DNA of 44,778 bases. Source: BOKV01 sp049289295 (GTDB lineage: Bacteria > Pseudomonadota > Alphaproteobacteria > Rhizobiales > Rhizobiaceae). Positions 34,244 through 43,004 of the stretch are shown here, one piece after another. A model generated the notes under the pieces. The model saw only the letters and a list, made by a program, of their open reading frames with translations, had not been told where the DNA came from and searched no databases. The position numbers and the translations under genes are program-made. The DNA is taken from the NCBI GenBank assembly GCA_049289295.1, contig JBATLL010000027.1, positions 1 through 44,778 of the forward strand. The letters run 5' to 3'. Position 1 is the stretch's first letter. Every line of letters starts with the position of its first letter.

Positions 34244-34615
34244 TCAGTCTGAACTGCCGCGCAATTCCCAGGATTGATCCAGTGCTTCGCGCGGTGCCAG
34301 CGTGAGCGGTACGCTGGTCAGGAATTGCGGTCCGTCGCGTGGCGGCCAACCCATTGTATCGGACGCGATTTCCCCGACCCTGTCGAAGGCATGGGCAGCC
34401 TCGACCGGCAGGAAGACACAGGCGGACACATAGACAAGGACATAGTAGGCCATCCAGGTCAGGCCCCTGTCGAGGCGAGCCTTGAGCTGGCTGGCGCGCC
34501 TTGAACCATCGGCTATGCTGAAAGACAGGCCCGTTCCGAACCTCGGTCGCGTTGCCTGATCCAGATCCGGTGTCACCCAGACACCATCCTTGGCAATATA
34601 CTCCAATCTACCCAT
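34244..34615 (-). CDS. Small membrane protein of unknown function
   Basis: The 123-aa product has one membrane segment (about residues 54-74, 'TWMAYYVLVYVSACVFLPVEA'-like) between a short polar N-terminus and a C-terminal region rich in Pro, Asp and Leu. The ATG at 34615 follows AAGGGGGAA; a GTG directly before it could serve as well. I recognise no family. It converges on lepA. Confidence 0.6.
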   Translation of the reverse strand: MGRLEYIAKDGVWVTPDLDQATRPRFGTGLSFSIADGSRRASQLKARLDRGLTWMAYYVLVYVSACVFLPVEAAHAFDRVGEIASDTMGWPPRDGPQFLTSVPLTLAPREALDQSWELRGSSD

Positions 34616-34717
34616 CACGTTGTTCCCCCTTGAACTTCCGCAAGTGTTACTGGCAGGTTAATCCTACCCCCCGATCCGTGTGGGATTGGTTCAGGGATTT
34701 GTTAGGATTTTACCGGT

Positions 34718-35587
34718 TCATCGCCAGCTGTTTTCGGTCCACATCCTGGTGAGGGCTTCCCGGTAGTTGGGATATCTGTAGGCCAGGCCCAGTACCTTCC
34801 TGGATTTCAGGTTGGAGACCCGTTTGTTTTCGCCATAGAAGGAGCGCGCCATTTCGCTCAGTTGGGCAGTGGCGAAATCCTGCTCCACAGGCGGCTTGGT
34901 ACCAACCAGCGCGTGCGCAAATTCCACAACCTCCTGGGGCGGGGCCGGTTCATCGTCGGTGATGTTGAAAATGCCGCCTGCCTCGACTTCCACCGCAAGT
35001 CTCACAGCCATCGCAATGTCGTCGCGATGTATCCTGTTGAATACCTGTCCAGGCTTTACAAGGCGTCGCGATGTGCCTTTCTCGATGTTGACAAGGGCAT
35101 TCCTGCCGGGACCGTAAATGCCTGACAGGCGCAGGATCGAAAGCGGTATCCGCTTGCGTTCACAGAACTCCATCCATTGGCCTTCTGCCTGCAACCGCTC
35201 AATCGAGCGTGCTGACACGGGCCTGCATTCGCTTTCCTCGTTCACCCATGCGCCACCATGATCGCCGTAAACGCCAACCGTGGACAGATAGCCTACCCAG
35301 CGCAGGGCGGGTGCCTGTGCGAGAGATTCGTGCAGCACCGACAGGACCGGATCCCCCTGTTTGTCAGGGGCAGCAGAGACCAGCAGGTGGGTTGCGCTGG
35401 CGATTGCCGTTTCGAGTTCTGCAGTGCTGGCACCATTGAAGATCAGGGGATCCATGCTGGCAGCAGCAAGGGCTGGCAGCTTGTCGGGGGAGCGGGTGGT
35501 TCCGCTGATCTGGTCAAACACAGAAGCGCAAACGGAAGCAGCAGCCTTCGCCGAATAGCCCGCACCGAAGACAAGAAGCCTTTTCAA
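34718..35587 (-). CDS. NAD(P)-binding SDR/epimerase-like protein (YeeZ group), TTG start
   Basis: The 289-aa product has a Rossmann start 'KRLLVFGAGYSAKA', a 'YLSTVGVYGDHGGAWVNE' block and 'RLSGIYGPGRNALVNI' as in extended SDR enzymes; the usual YxxxK is replaced by sequence around 'SIERLQAEGQWMEF', so it may be catalytically atypical. The start codon is TTG, overlapping the queG stop (TTGA), which ties its translation to queG. Substrate unknown. Confidence 0.82.
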   Translation of the reverse strand: MKRLLVFGAGYSAKAAASVCASVFDQISGTTRSPDKLPALAAASMDPLIFNGASTAELETAIASATHLLVSAAPDKQGDPVLSVLHESLAQAPALRWVGYLSTVGVYGDHGGAWVNEESECRPVSARSIERLQAEGQWMEFCERKRIPLSILRLSGIYGPGRNALVNIEKGTSRRLVKPGQVFNRIHRDDIAMAVRLAVEVEAGGIFNITDDEPAPPQEVVEFAHALVGTKPPVEQDFATAQLSEMARSFYGENKRVSNLKSRKVLGLAYRYPNYREALTRMWTENSWR

Positions 35588-36714
35588 TCCATCACCTCCG
35601 TTGCTGCAAGCCGATATTCCTCAGCCACGCTCTCGTCAGTATCGCCTTGTTGCGCTGCCAATGCGGCAAATGCGTCGGGCTCCAGAAGCCGTGACAAGGC
35701 CCACACCGCCGCTCCCCGGACCACCGCATCATTGTCGCCGAGCTGCGCACCCGCGGCAGGTATCAGGGCTGGCTCGCCGGAGTTTCCGATTGCAATCAGC
35801 ACGTTGCGAATGAACCTGGATCGTCCGATACGCTTTACGGGCGAACCGGAGAAAAACTGGCGGAACCCGGTATCGTCAAGTGAAACAAGGAAATCCAGCC
35901 TGGGGGTAATCAGATCGTCGCGCGCTGCAAGTTTCATTTCAGCAGTAGCCTGCGCAAACTTGTTCCACGGGCAGACCGCAAGGCAATCATCGCAACCGAA
36001 GATCCGGTTTGCCATGCTCGCGCGAAATTCCCGGGGAATTGGCCCGTGATGCTCTATCGTGAGATAGGAAATACAGCGCCTTGCATCGAGCCGGTACGGC
36101 GCGGGAAACGCATTGGTTGGACAGATGTCGAGGCAGGCGCGACAATTGCCGCAGTGATCTTCATGCGGCATGTCCTGGCCAAGATCGACCGCCGTCAGGA
36201 TGGACCCGAGAAAGGTCCATGAACCATGTTGGCGGGACACAAGATTGGTATGTTTTCCCTGCCATCCGATCCCCGCTCTTTGGGCAAGCGGCTTTTCCAT
36301 GAGTGGCGCCGTGTCGACAAAGACTTTCACTTCCGCACCTGTCCATGCGGCTATGCGCCCGGCAATCTGTTTCAGCCTGCCCTTGATCAGTTCATGATAG
36401 TCACGATTACGGGCATAGACCGAGATTGTCCCGCATTCCCGATATTCAAGAGACTGAAGCGGATCGGCATCAGGGCCATAATTCATGGCAAGCATTATGG
36501 CCGTTCTTGCTTCTGGCCACATTGCCTGCGGCGAAGCGCGGCGCTCCTTCGTTCGCAACAGCCAGTCCATGGTCGCGTGATGCCCATCGTTGATGGCGAC
36601 GCGAAGTCTCTCCTCCGTGACAGCTGGCAGAAGTGCGGGCGTGAAACGACAGTCACTGAAGCCAAGATCACGGGCCTCGCCGACAATTTTCCTTCGAAGG
36701 CGGGCGGCGTCCAA
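35584..36714 (-). CDS. queG: Epoxyqueuosine reductase, TTG start
   Basis: QueG converts epoxyqueuosine to queuosine in the tRNA wobble position, using cobalamin and two 4Fe-4S clusters. Cluster motifs are 'HCGNCRACLDICPTNAF' and 'CDDCLAVCPWNKF'; 'VDTAPLMEKPLAQRAGIGWQGKHTNL' is the core signature. A HEAT-like stretch ('NDAVVRGAAVWALSRL') closes the 376-aa protein, as in the family. The start is TTG at 36714, directly behind the GST stop (TGA TTG); no better start fits. The downstream SDR gene overlaps its stop. Confidence 0.94.
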   Translation of the reverse strand: MDAARLRRKIVGEARDLGFSDCRFTPALLPAVTEERLRVAINDGHHATMDWLLRTKERRASPQAMWPEARTAIMLAMNYGPDADPLQSLEYRECGTISVYARNRDYHELIKGRLKQIAGRIAAWTGAEVKVFVDTAPLMEKPLAQRAGIGWQGKHTNLVSRQHGSWTFLGSILTAVDLGQDMPHEDHCGNCRACLDICPTNAFPAPYRLDARRCISYLTIEHHGPIPREFRASMANRIFGCDDCLAVCPWNKFAQATAEMKLAARDDLITPRLDFLVSLDDTGFRQFFSGSPVKRIGRSRFIRNVLIAIGNSGEPALIPAAGAQLGDNDAVVRGAAVWALSRLLEPDAFAALAAQQGDTDESVAEEYRLAATEVMD

Positions 36715-37407
36715 TCAGAAGTCCAGATCGATATAGTGGGAAGCTGGTGGCAATCCTGCCACCTTGTCGGCGAGCAGCGGCCGGAAGGACGGCCGGGATT
36801 TCATGCGCGCATACCAGTCGCGTGCCGCGGGTTCGTTTTCCCAAGCAATTTCGCCAAGATAGTCCATCACCGAAAAGGCGGCGGCAGCAGCCATGTCTGC
36901 ATGCGATATGCGGGTCCCTGCCAACCAGTTCCGCGAAGCTGCGAGCCATGCGGCATAACGAAGATGGTTCTTCAGGTTTGCCCGTCCCGCCCGGATCAGC
37001 GAGGCGTCCGGCGAACCGCCGCCTTCATCACGGCTCATCAACTGTTTGTAGACACGTTCCGTGACCAGGTAGCGGGCAACTTCAGCCTCGAACTTCACGG
37101 TGAACCATTCGACCAGGCGACGCACTTCCGCTCTGGCGTGCGGATTCTCCGGCATCAGTCGGCGTTCGCGCATCATTGCACCGGCGGTTTCATCAAGAAA
37201 TTCGCCAGCCACTGTCGCACCGCAGATGGAATCGCCCTCCCCGTCGATCATCACGGGAAGGGTGCCTGCCGGATTGAGGGCGAGAAATTCCGGTCGTCTC
37301 GCCCAGGCGCGTTCCTCGGTCATCTCCGCTGAGAGTGCATACTCGGCAAGCAGCAATCGTACATAGCGTGACGGGGCCGACATTGGATGATGATAGAGTC
37401 GAAGCAT
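36715..37407 (-). CDS. Glutathione S-transferase family protein
   Basis: The 230-aa product has the thioredoxin-like N-domain ('LRLYHHPMSAPSRYVRLLLAEYAL', 'FLALNPAGTLPVMID', then 'ICGATVAGEFLDE') and an all-helical C-domain with 'RISHADMAAAAAFSVMDYLGEI'. Ser12 or the nearby Tyr region may serve as the thiol-activating residue. Substrate unknown. It begins a GST-queG-SDR operon in which each gene abuts or overlaps the next. Confidence 0.92.
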   Translation of the reverse strand: MLRLYHHPMSAPSRYVRLLLAEYALSAEMTEERAWARRPEFLALNPAGTLPVMIDGEGDSICGATVAGEFLDETAGAMMRERRLMPENPHARAEVRRLVEWFTVKFEAEVARYLVTERVYKQLMSRDEGGGSPDASLIRAGRANLKNHLRYAAWLAASRNWLAGTRISHADMAAAAAFSVMDYLGEIAWENEPAARDWYARMKSRPSFRPLLADKVAGLPPASHYIDLDF

Positions 37408-37596
37408 GCGTTCCCGGATTCAGTTCATTTCATTCAGTCTGGCCGAAAAGCCCGAGCATTGACGTGGCCTGTTTAGAACCTTGCGGTGGCATGGTGCAAT
37501 CCCTTCTTGCCTCGGCTATTCATTGTGACGGCGAATCAGGAACATGGCCAGTCGGCTTGCCTGGTGATCGGGCACAATTCAACGGAAACGCAAATC

Positions 37597-38478
37597 ATGG
37601 CAGACCAGACGATTACCGGTGCGCTTATTCTTGGCCTGGTGGAGGGTCTGACCGAGTTCCTGCCAGTGTCATCAACCGGTCATGTGCTGCTGCTTGGGCA
37701 CTTCATGGGCTTCAAGTCCACCGGCAAGACATTCGAAGTGCTGATCCAGCTGGGCGCGATACTCGCCATTCTCTCGGTCTACTTCACCAGACTGCTTCGA
37801 CTGGCGATGGATCTTCCACGAAGCGCGCGAGCGCGCCGTTTCGTGCTTGGTGTACTGCTTGCCTTCCTTCCCGCCGCCTTTGCCGGTGTGTTGTTGCACG
37901 GGATCATCAAAACCATCCTGTTCGAATCCCCCATGCTCATCTGTATCGCGCTGATTGTTGGCGGCGTGCTGCTGCTGTGGATCGACGCCATGCCGCTCAA
38001 GGCAGTGCATACCGACATCATGGACTATCCGCTTTCGCTATGCCTCAAGATAGGTCTGTTCCAGTGCCTGGCGCTCATTCCGGGCACATCCAGGTCTGGC
38101 GCCACGATCGCAGGCGCGCTTCTCATGGGCACTGACAAGCGCTCGGCTGCAGAATTCTCGTTCTTCCTGGCCATGCCAACCATGGCGGGAGCATTTGCCT
38201 ATGATCTTTACAAGAATCGCAACGCGCTCAACATTGACGATGCGATGATCATTGGCGTCGGATTTGTCATGGCCTTCGTAAGCGCGGTGATCGTGGTGCG
38301 CTACCTGCTTGATTTCGTTTCGCGCCACGGCTTTGCAGTGTTTGCAATCTGGCGAATACTGGTTGGGGCACTGGGCATTGCCGGTCTTCTGCTCCTTTCC
38401 AGTCCAAAGGATGGCATTGCGTCGGGCGGCACGGAGTTGCGGGGAACCGTTCAGCAGACAAGCGGTCAAGCCCAATAG
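37597..38478 (+). CDS. uppP: Undecaprenyl-diphosphate phosphatase
   Basis: UppP (BacA) recycles the C55 lipid carrier for cell-wall and polysaccharide synthesis; overexpression gives bacitracin resistance. The (E/Q)xxxE motif region is 'GLVEGLTEFLPVSSTGHVLLLG', and the second motif is 'LIPGTSRSGATIAGALLMG'. About eight membrane helices, 293 aa. The ATG at 37597 opens the family start 'MADQTITGALILGLVEG'; the longer frame upstream is not conserved. Confidence 0.96.
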   Translation: MADQTITGALILGLVEGLTEFLPVSSTGHVLLLGHFMGFKSTGKTFEVLIQLGAILAILSVYFTRLLRLAMDLPRSARARRFVLGVLLAFLPAAFAGVLLHGIIKTILFESPMLICIALIVGGVLLLWIDAMPLKAVHTDIMDYPLSLCLKIGLFQCLALIPGTSRSGATIAGALLMGTDKRSAAEFSFFLAMPTMAGAFAYDLYKNRNALNIDDAMIIGVGFVMAFVSAVIVVRYLLDFVSRHGFAVFAIWRILVGALGIAGLLLLSSPKDGIASGGTELRGTVQQTSGQAQ

Positions 38479-38513
38479 ACATTTGCAGGATATCTGGCGA
38501 GCCCGTGTCTCGT

Positions 38514-39272
38514 TCAGCCCAGATAGGCGACAAGCCCACGTCGGGCGAGATCAATTCCCAACAGCGTCAACAGCCAGCGAAAGACAAGGCGAAACTGCTT
38601 TTCGGACACGCGCAGCAATAGTCGTGAGCCCACCATGGTGCCGAGATAACCTGACGCCACCATCAGCACCAGCAACGGCAACCAGGCCGAAAAGGCAAAT
38701 CCTGCAAGTGCGAATGCTGCCGCCTTCAGCGCATGCTGGGCAGTCATGGCAGCCGCGTGAGACGCGGCGTAATGGCGACGATCCGGGAAAGTTTTCTCGA
38801 AAAAGATGGCAGTCAGTGGTCCGGTTGCGCCGAAGAACATGGTCAGGAAAGTTGTTATGAACCCGCCGAGCGCGAACCAGGCCCGGCCAGGCGCTGCATG
38901 ACCTGGCAGGCGAACCCAGCTAATCGCGATGATGAAAATGCCAAGGGCGATCTTCAGCAAGCCATCGTCGAGACTGACGACGAGCGGCGCTCCGACAAGC
39001 GCACCCAGCACGCTGCCGAAAAGAAATGGAAAAATGGCGTGCCATTGAGCGAAGCTGCGCTGAATCCACAACCGTCCGGCATTTGATCCCAACTGGACCA
39101 GACCATGCACTGGAATGAGCGCGGACACCGGCAACAGGTAGCCCATGAGGGAAATCAGCGCGACACCCCCGCCGATGCCGAACGCGGCGGTGAGTGCGGA
39201 AGTGAAGAAACTGGCTGCTACCAGTGCGAAAGCCTGCCAGGCCTCCAGTGCAGGCGGCAGCAAGCTCTCCAT
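38514..39272 (-). CDS. TauE/SafE-family permease
   Basis: The 252-aa protein has about eight membrane segments in two repeats: 'ALTAAFGIGGGVALISLMGYLLPVSALIPVHG' and 'FITTFLTMFFGATGPLTAIFF', the family's Gly-rich turns. Members export sulfite, sulfoacetate or related anions. The ATG at 39272 is just before the first helix; the longer frame to 39419 enters the next gene. It follows the NDUFA9-like gene by 4 bp in one operon. Confidence 0.88.
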   Translation of the reverse strand: MESLLPPALEAWQAFALVAASFFTSALTAAFGIGGGVALISLMGYLLPVSALIPVHGLVQLGSNAGRLWIQRSFAQWHAIFPFLFGSVLGALVGAPLVVSLDDGLLKIALGIFIIAISWVRLPGHAAPGRAWFALGGFITTFLTMFFGATGPLTAIFFEKTFPDRRHYAASHAAAMTAQHALKAAAFALAGFAFSAWLPLLVLMVASGYLGTMVGSRLLLRVSEKQFRLVFRWLLTLLGIDLARRGLVAYLG

Positions 39273-39276
39273 ATGT

Positions 39277-40245
39277 TCAGATCGATCCCTTGCGCGTGAA
39301 CTGACCCGATGGACGGAACCGTACAAGATAGGAGGGCAGGATAGATGCCATCGAATGCGGCGTGATACCCATGCCTGCAAGTGTGCGTCCGGCGCGAATT
39401 GCCTCCTGGGAAACAACATTGTCCTGGCTCAGCAGCAGGACCTGGTCATGGGTTACCGGCGCACCGGGCATCCAGCCAGTGAGCTTTGCAAGGCCACCGG
39501 CGATGCTGGCCGGAATATTGACGACAAGGCGCTTGCGATCGATGACCTGGAGCATGAGTTCCATGCATTCGCGGAAGGTCGCGACTTCCGGGCCGCCAAG
39601 TTCATAGGTGCGGCCAGCGGGAATCGAACCGTCAACGGCGCGGGCAATGGCCTCGGCGACATCGGTGACATAGACCGGCTGGAAACGTGTTTCGGCGCCG
39701 ATCAGGGGAATGACAGGGGAAAGTCCGGCCATTGCCGCGAAGCGATTGAAGAACTGGTCTTCCGATCCGAAAATGATGGATGGGCGCATGATGATCGCAT
39801 TGCGCATGCGTTCACGGACAACCTGTTCTCCGGCTGCCTTTGTGCGGGCATAGGCGGAAGGGGAATGCTCATCTGCGCCGATTGCGCTTACATGCACGAG
39901 CCTTGTGCCAGCAGAAGCGGCAGCTTCCGCAACTGCGCCTGCGCCATACTCCTGAACGGCGCTGAACTTCTGGCGGCTGGTTTCCCTTGCGATGGCGACA
40001 AGGTTGACGACGCAGTCCGAACCTTCGACGGCGCGGGCCACGGACCAAGGATAGCGCAGGTTTGCCTGCACGGCCCTGATCTGTCCGACATTGCCCAGAG
40101 GCTGCAGATGGAAAGCAAGGTCTGGCCTGCGAACAGCAACGCGAACCCGGTATCCGCGGTTGGCGAGCGCACGAACAAGATGGCGCCCGACAAAACCCGA
40201 TCCCCCGAACACCGTAACCAGCCTTGGCTTCTGTTCAATCTTCAT
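39277..40245 (-). CDS. NDUFA9-like complex-I-associated SDR protein
   Basis: This is the alphaproteobacterial relative of the mitochondrial complex I subunit NDUFA9: 'LVTVFGGSGFVGRHLVRALANRGYRVRVAVRRP' binds NAD(P), followed by 'LQPLGNVGQIRAVQANLRY', 'VHVSAIGADEHSPSAYARTKAAGEQVV' and 'IMRPSIIFGSEDQFFNRFA'. 'YARTK' supplies the SDR YxxxK. The ATG at 40245 has GGAG upstream (322 aa); an ATG six bases earlier is possible. Whether it joins complex I in this organism is inference from the family. Confidence 0.9.
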   Translation of the reverse strand: MKIEQKPRLVTVFGGSGFVGRHLVRALANRGYRVRVAVRRPDLAFHLQPLGNVGQIRAVQANLRYPWSVARAVEGSDCVVNLVAIARETSRQKFSAVQEYGAGAVAEAAASAGTRLVHVSAIGADEHSPSAYARTKAAGEQVVRERMRNAIIMRPSIIFGSEDQFFNRFAAMAGLSPVIPLIGAETRFQPVYVTDVAEAIARAVDGSIPAGRTYELGGPEVATFRECMELMLQVIDRKRLVVNIPASIAGGLAKLTGWMPGAPVTHDQVLLLSQDNVVSQEAIRAGRTLAGMGITPHSMASILPSYLVRFRPSGQFTRKGSI

Positions 40246-40473
40246 TTCCATCTCCAGAATTTCTGCCCGAAAAACTGTTGCCAACAGCTGATCGGTCCGA
40301 CGGCCGGTTCGTCGTTTCAGGCGGCCTTGGCCCACGGTTCATGCCCGAGCATCCCTGTGCGGGACAGCTTGCAGCTTATTATCCAATTTGGGCAGTGCAG
40401 GAAACCCGAATTCTGGTTTGAATCCGTGCGGCAAATCGGGCCCGCCATTCGTCTGTTCTGCGCAAATGATGAG

Positions 40474-40502
40474 TTGACACCGGAACTTGTGCGCCGTAAA
40501 CG
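40474..40502 (+). promoter_or_regulatory. Promoter of tRNA-Leu
   Basis: A perfect TTGACA (40474-40479) and a TAAACG -10 (40497-40502) lie 17 bp apart, ending 37 bp before the tRNA. Confidence 0.5.
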
Positions 40503-40539
40503 TCACGCGCCTTTCCGGACGGTTCGCCGTTCATTGGAT

Positions 40540-40626
40540 GCCCAGATGGCGGAATTGGTAGACGCGCCAGCTTCAGGTGCTGGTACTCGCAAGGGTGTGG
40601 AGGTTCGAGTCCTCTTCTGGGCACCA
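40540..40626 (+). tRNA. tRNA-Leu (anticodon CAG)
   Basis: The 5' acceptor strand GCCCAGA pairs with TCTGGGC at the 3' end, followed by A and an encoded CCA. The anticodon stem CCAGC/GCTGG encloses TTCAGGT, giving anticodon CAG. A class II variable arm and the T-arm 'GGTTCGAGTCC' are present. The integrase at 40790 starts 163 bp downstream, so the tRNA 3' end is very probably the att site of that element. Confidence 0.96.
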
Positions 40627-40701
40627 TCAATCCTTCTCATAGCATACCAAAACTCTTGAAAAACAAGGGTTTTTGCCCTATTTTCCTGCTCATAGATAAC
40701 C

Positions 40702-40789
40702 GCCGATACCCACACAATCGGATTGTTTTGCGGGTATCGATGAGGGTATCGAAGTGAATTTGCAGCAATTGGGAGATTCGATACCCACA
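40702..40789. repeat. Four copies of GGGTATCGA/TCGATACCC ahead of the right integrase
   Basis: Two direct copies of GGGTATCGA start 12 bp apart (about 40733 and 40745); they are flanked by inverted copies, CGATACCCACA near 40702 and TCGATACCCACA ending at the integrase ATG. The layout (two direct copies with 12-bp period plus an inverted copy upstream) matches that of the left integrase. Confidence 0.6.
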
Positions 40790-41983
40790 ATGCGCCTATC
40801 TGATCTACAAATTCGCAAGGCAAAACAAAAAGATAAGGCGTATCGACTGAGCGACGGTTTGGGACTGGTTTTGGCGGTTAAACCGACAGGTACCAAACTT
40901 TGGCAATTGCGCTACCGATTCATAGGTAAAGAGAAATTGCTGTCTCTCGGCACGTATCCCATCCTTTCTTTATCCGAAGCCCGCAAAAAGCGAGATGAAG
41001 CGAAACGATTGCTGGCGGACGGAATTGACCCTTCGATTCAAAAACAATTGGATCGCATAGACGCCGAAACCAAAGCCCGGATGACATTCAAGGAGATTGC
41101 CGACGAATATTACCAGGGCTTGGTGGACCGTGAACTGGCACCTGCCACACTCCGCAAAAAGCGATGGCATATAGAGGACCTGGCCAAACCACTCCACAAT
41201 CGCCCGATAGATCAAATAACTGCAGCCGAGCTACTTCACCTCCTGAAACCGATTGAACGCAATGGCCGTCGGGAAACCGCAAAGAAACTTCGTGCCACCA
41301 TTTCCGCGGTATTCCGCTTGGCGATGGTGACAATGCGGGCAACGGCCGATCCCTCAGCTGCGCTCAAAGGCGCGTTGCTTCCACCAAAGGTGGTTGGACG
41401 GGCAGCCATTACAGATGAGAAGGAGTTTGGCGAACTCCTGCGCCGGTTAGATAATTACACAGGCTGGCCGGTCATCCCGGCAGCGATGAAATTCCAGATA
41501 TTGACCTGTACCCGCCCAGGCGAAACACGCGGGGCCAAAAAGCAGGAATTTGACCTTGATGCCCGAACCTGGACCATACCGGCGGAACGCATGAAAATGC
41601 GGCGCGAACACATGGTTCCACTTTCCCGCCAAGCCTTTGATATCGTCATGGATAATTGGTCGGAAATCAAGGAGGTTGAACTGATTTTTCCGTCACTGGT
41701 GTCCACGAGGAAATGGCTCTCGGAAAACGCCTTTAATACGGTTCTGCGCCGACTGGGCTATTCAGGAGAAGAAGTCACTTCTCACGGATTTCGGGTGACT
41801 GCCAGCACCATTCTGAATTCTCGGGGATACGACCCCGACGTGATTGAATCCGCCTTGGCGCATCAGGACAAGAACGCAATCCGCCGGACATACAATCGCG
41901 CCACCTACTGGGATCAGCGCATGAAGCTGATGCAGGATTGGGCAGATTTGTGTGACGGGTTTCGGGATAGCAACTTTCGATAG
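40790..41983 (+). CDS. Tyrosine integrase (P4-like, DUF4102 N-terminal domain)
   Basis: The 397-aa protein starts with an arm-binding domain ('LSDLQIRKAKQKDKAYRLSDGLGLVLAV', 'LRYRFIGKEKLLSLG'), a core-binding SAM-like domain, and a catalytic domain with Arg in 'LTCTRPGETRGAK', His and Arg in 'TSHGFRVTAS', His in 'ALAHQDKNAIRRTY' and the nucleophile Tyr in 'RRTYNRATYWDQR'. It looks complete. The ATG at 40790 gives the family start; a GTG at 40754 in the same frame would add 12 residues that run through the repeats. It lies just after tRNA-Leu and most likely integrates there. Confidence 0.93.
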   Translation: MRLSDLQIRKAKQKDKAYRLSDGLGLVLAVKPTGTKLWQLRYRFIGKEKLLSLGTYPILSLSEARKKRDEAKRLLADGIDPSIQKQLDRIDAETKARMTFKEIADEYYQGLVDRELAPATLRKKRWHIEDLAKPLHNRPIDQITAAELLHLLKPIERNGRRETAKKLRATISAVFRLAMVTMRATADPSAALKGALLPPKVVGRAAITDEKEFGELLRRLDNYTGWPVIPAAMKFQILTCTRPGETRGAKKQEFDLDARTWTIPAERMKMRREHMVPLSRQAFDIVMDNWSEIKEVELIFPSLVSTRKWLSENAFNTVLRRLGYSGEEVTSHGFRVTASTILNSRGYDPDVIESALAHQDKNAIRRTYNRATYWDQRMKLMQDWADLCDGFRDSNFR

Positions 41984-42202
41984 CGTTCAATATGGCCGGA
42001 CCGTACTCCTTACACTGACCGGTTAGTGATCGGAATTGGGGCCGGAATGAGACTGACCGTTCATCGAAATGGCGCGGGAAAAGCGGACATTGCGCGTTAC
42101 GGCCGCAGTCTATTCAGGGAGCAAGCGCTCGTTCGCCTGAAATTGAATTGCCCGACGTCAACACCTCCGGTAAAGCTGATAGACTTGCGTAGTTGTTGTT
42201 GA
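41984..42202. other. Non-coding stretch after the integrase
   Basis: No recognisable gene. An ATG at 42047 opens a frame of about 48 codons without family character, and I do not call it. Confidence 0.35.
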
Positions 42203-42352
42203 ATGAAACCCAGCCTTGAACGGGAATTGTTTGCTATTACCCTCATCGCACGATGGCTTTCCATTCTTATTGCGTCGGCAATTCTGCCTTGCATACCCGC
42301 ATGGGCAGACCCGCAAGACAGTTATGACTGTGAATGTGGTATCGCAGCTTGA
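42203..42352 (+). pseudogene. Truncated exported protein: signal peptide plus short mature stub
   Basis: The 49-codon frame starts with a hydrophobic export segment that ends in AWA, followed by 'DPQDSYDCECGIAA' and a stop. A signal peptide with so short a mature part suggests a decayed gene. Exported nucleases of mobile elements often begin in a similar way, but too little is left for a family call. The following 250 bp do not continue the protein in any frame I recognise. Confidence 0.4.
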
Positions 42353-42599
42353 TGGCCTGACCCAAGTTACGATTGACTTCGTGTCATTGCGTTGACTTGT
42401 CGACCATCAGGTTGCCCCGGCGGCGGGCGAGATGTGACTTTATAGGATATATACGGACAAACGATCGGTTATCCGTTACCAGCGCCGCCGTGACCCGTTC
42501 CATGTCAATCTCACCAGGGCAATCGGGCTGTTGAGGGAAAAAGTCCCCTCCTCGGTCCCACTTGAACCGGGAATCCAGCCAGTCTGACTGGGTGTTCGC
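42353..42599. other. Non-coding stretch before the toxin gene
   Basis: No recognised gene. A 39-codon minus-strand frame (about 42389-42508) has no family match. A small hairpin, CCAGT-CTG-ACTGG, lies near 42580, just past the toxin gene, without a T-run. Confidence 0.35.
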
Positions 42600-43004
42600 T
42601 TAGGCGTCCGGCGAAATCAGCTTTAGCGAGGGAAAATATGTGCGGTACCGGCCAACGTCGCGGGTGAGCAGCGGAAGTTCGTTAACAGCCGCATGGGCGC
42701 CGATGAAGAAGTCGGGCAGTACGCCGGTCCGAGATCCGCCGGACCTGCGATATTGCGTAAACACTTTACCGGCCAGGAAGAGTGCCGCTCGTGGCATCGG
42801 AGCGATAACAAGGCCTGCCTCATCGATAAACTCCTCGAGAGGCTCGACGCGGTCGTACCGAACCGCTAACTCGGCATAGACAACATCGTTGATGAACAAC
42901 GGTCCATTAAGGCTTGCTGCCTCAAGCTGGGCAACCGACCAGTCGGCCCAGTTCGGATCGTCGGTGACAAGGTCGAGCAGAACGTTGGTATCTATGAGTG
43001 TCAC
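42600..43004 (-). CDS. PIN-domain ribonuclease toxin (VapC type), GTG start
   Basis: PIN toxins cleave RNA, often initiator tRNA or rRNA, when the antitoxin is lost. The 134-aa protein has the acidic quartet: Asp in 'LIDTNVLLDL', Glu in 'VYAELAVRYD', Asp in 'VLPDFFIGAHA' and Asp in 'LLTRDVGRYRTYFP'. The start GTG overlaps the antitoxin stop (GTGA), so the pair is translationally coupled. It probably stabilises the integrated element. Confidence 0.9.
   Translation of the reverse strand: MTLIDTNVLLDLVTDDPNWADWSVAQLEAASLNGPLFINDVVYAELAVRYDRVEPLEEFIDEAGLVIAPMPRAALFLAGKVFTQYRRSGGSRTGVLPDFFIGAHAAVNELPLLTRDVGRYRTYFPSLKLISPDA

Noticed and set aside
36226..37332. 368-codon plus-strand open frame opposite queG and the GST gene
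   Set aside because: It is antisense to recognised enzymes and shows no motif.
39145..40659. 504-codon plus-strand open frame across the TauE and NDUFA9-like genes
   Set aside because: It is antisense to two well-supported genes and runs through tRNA-Leu.
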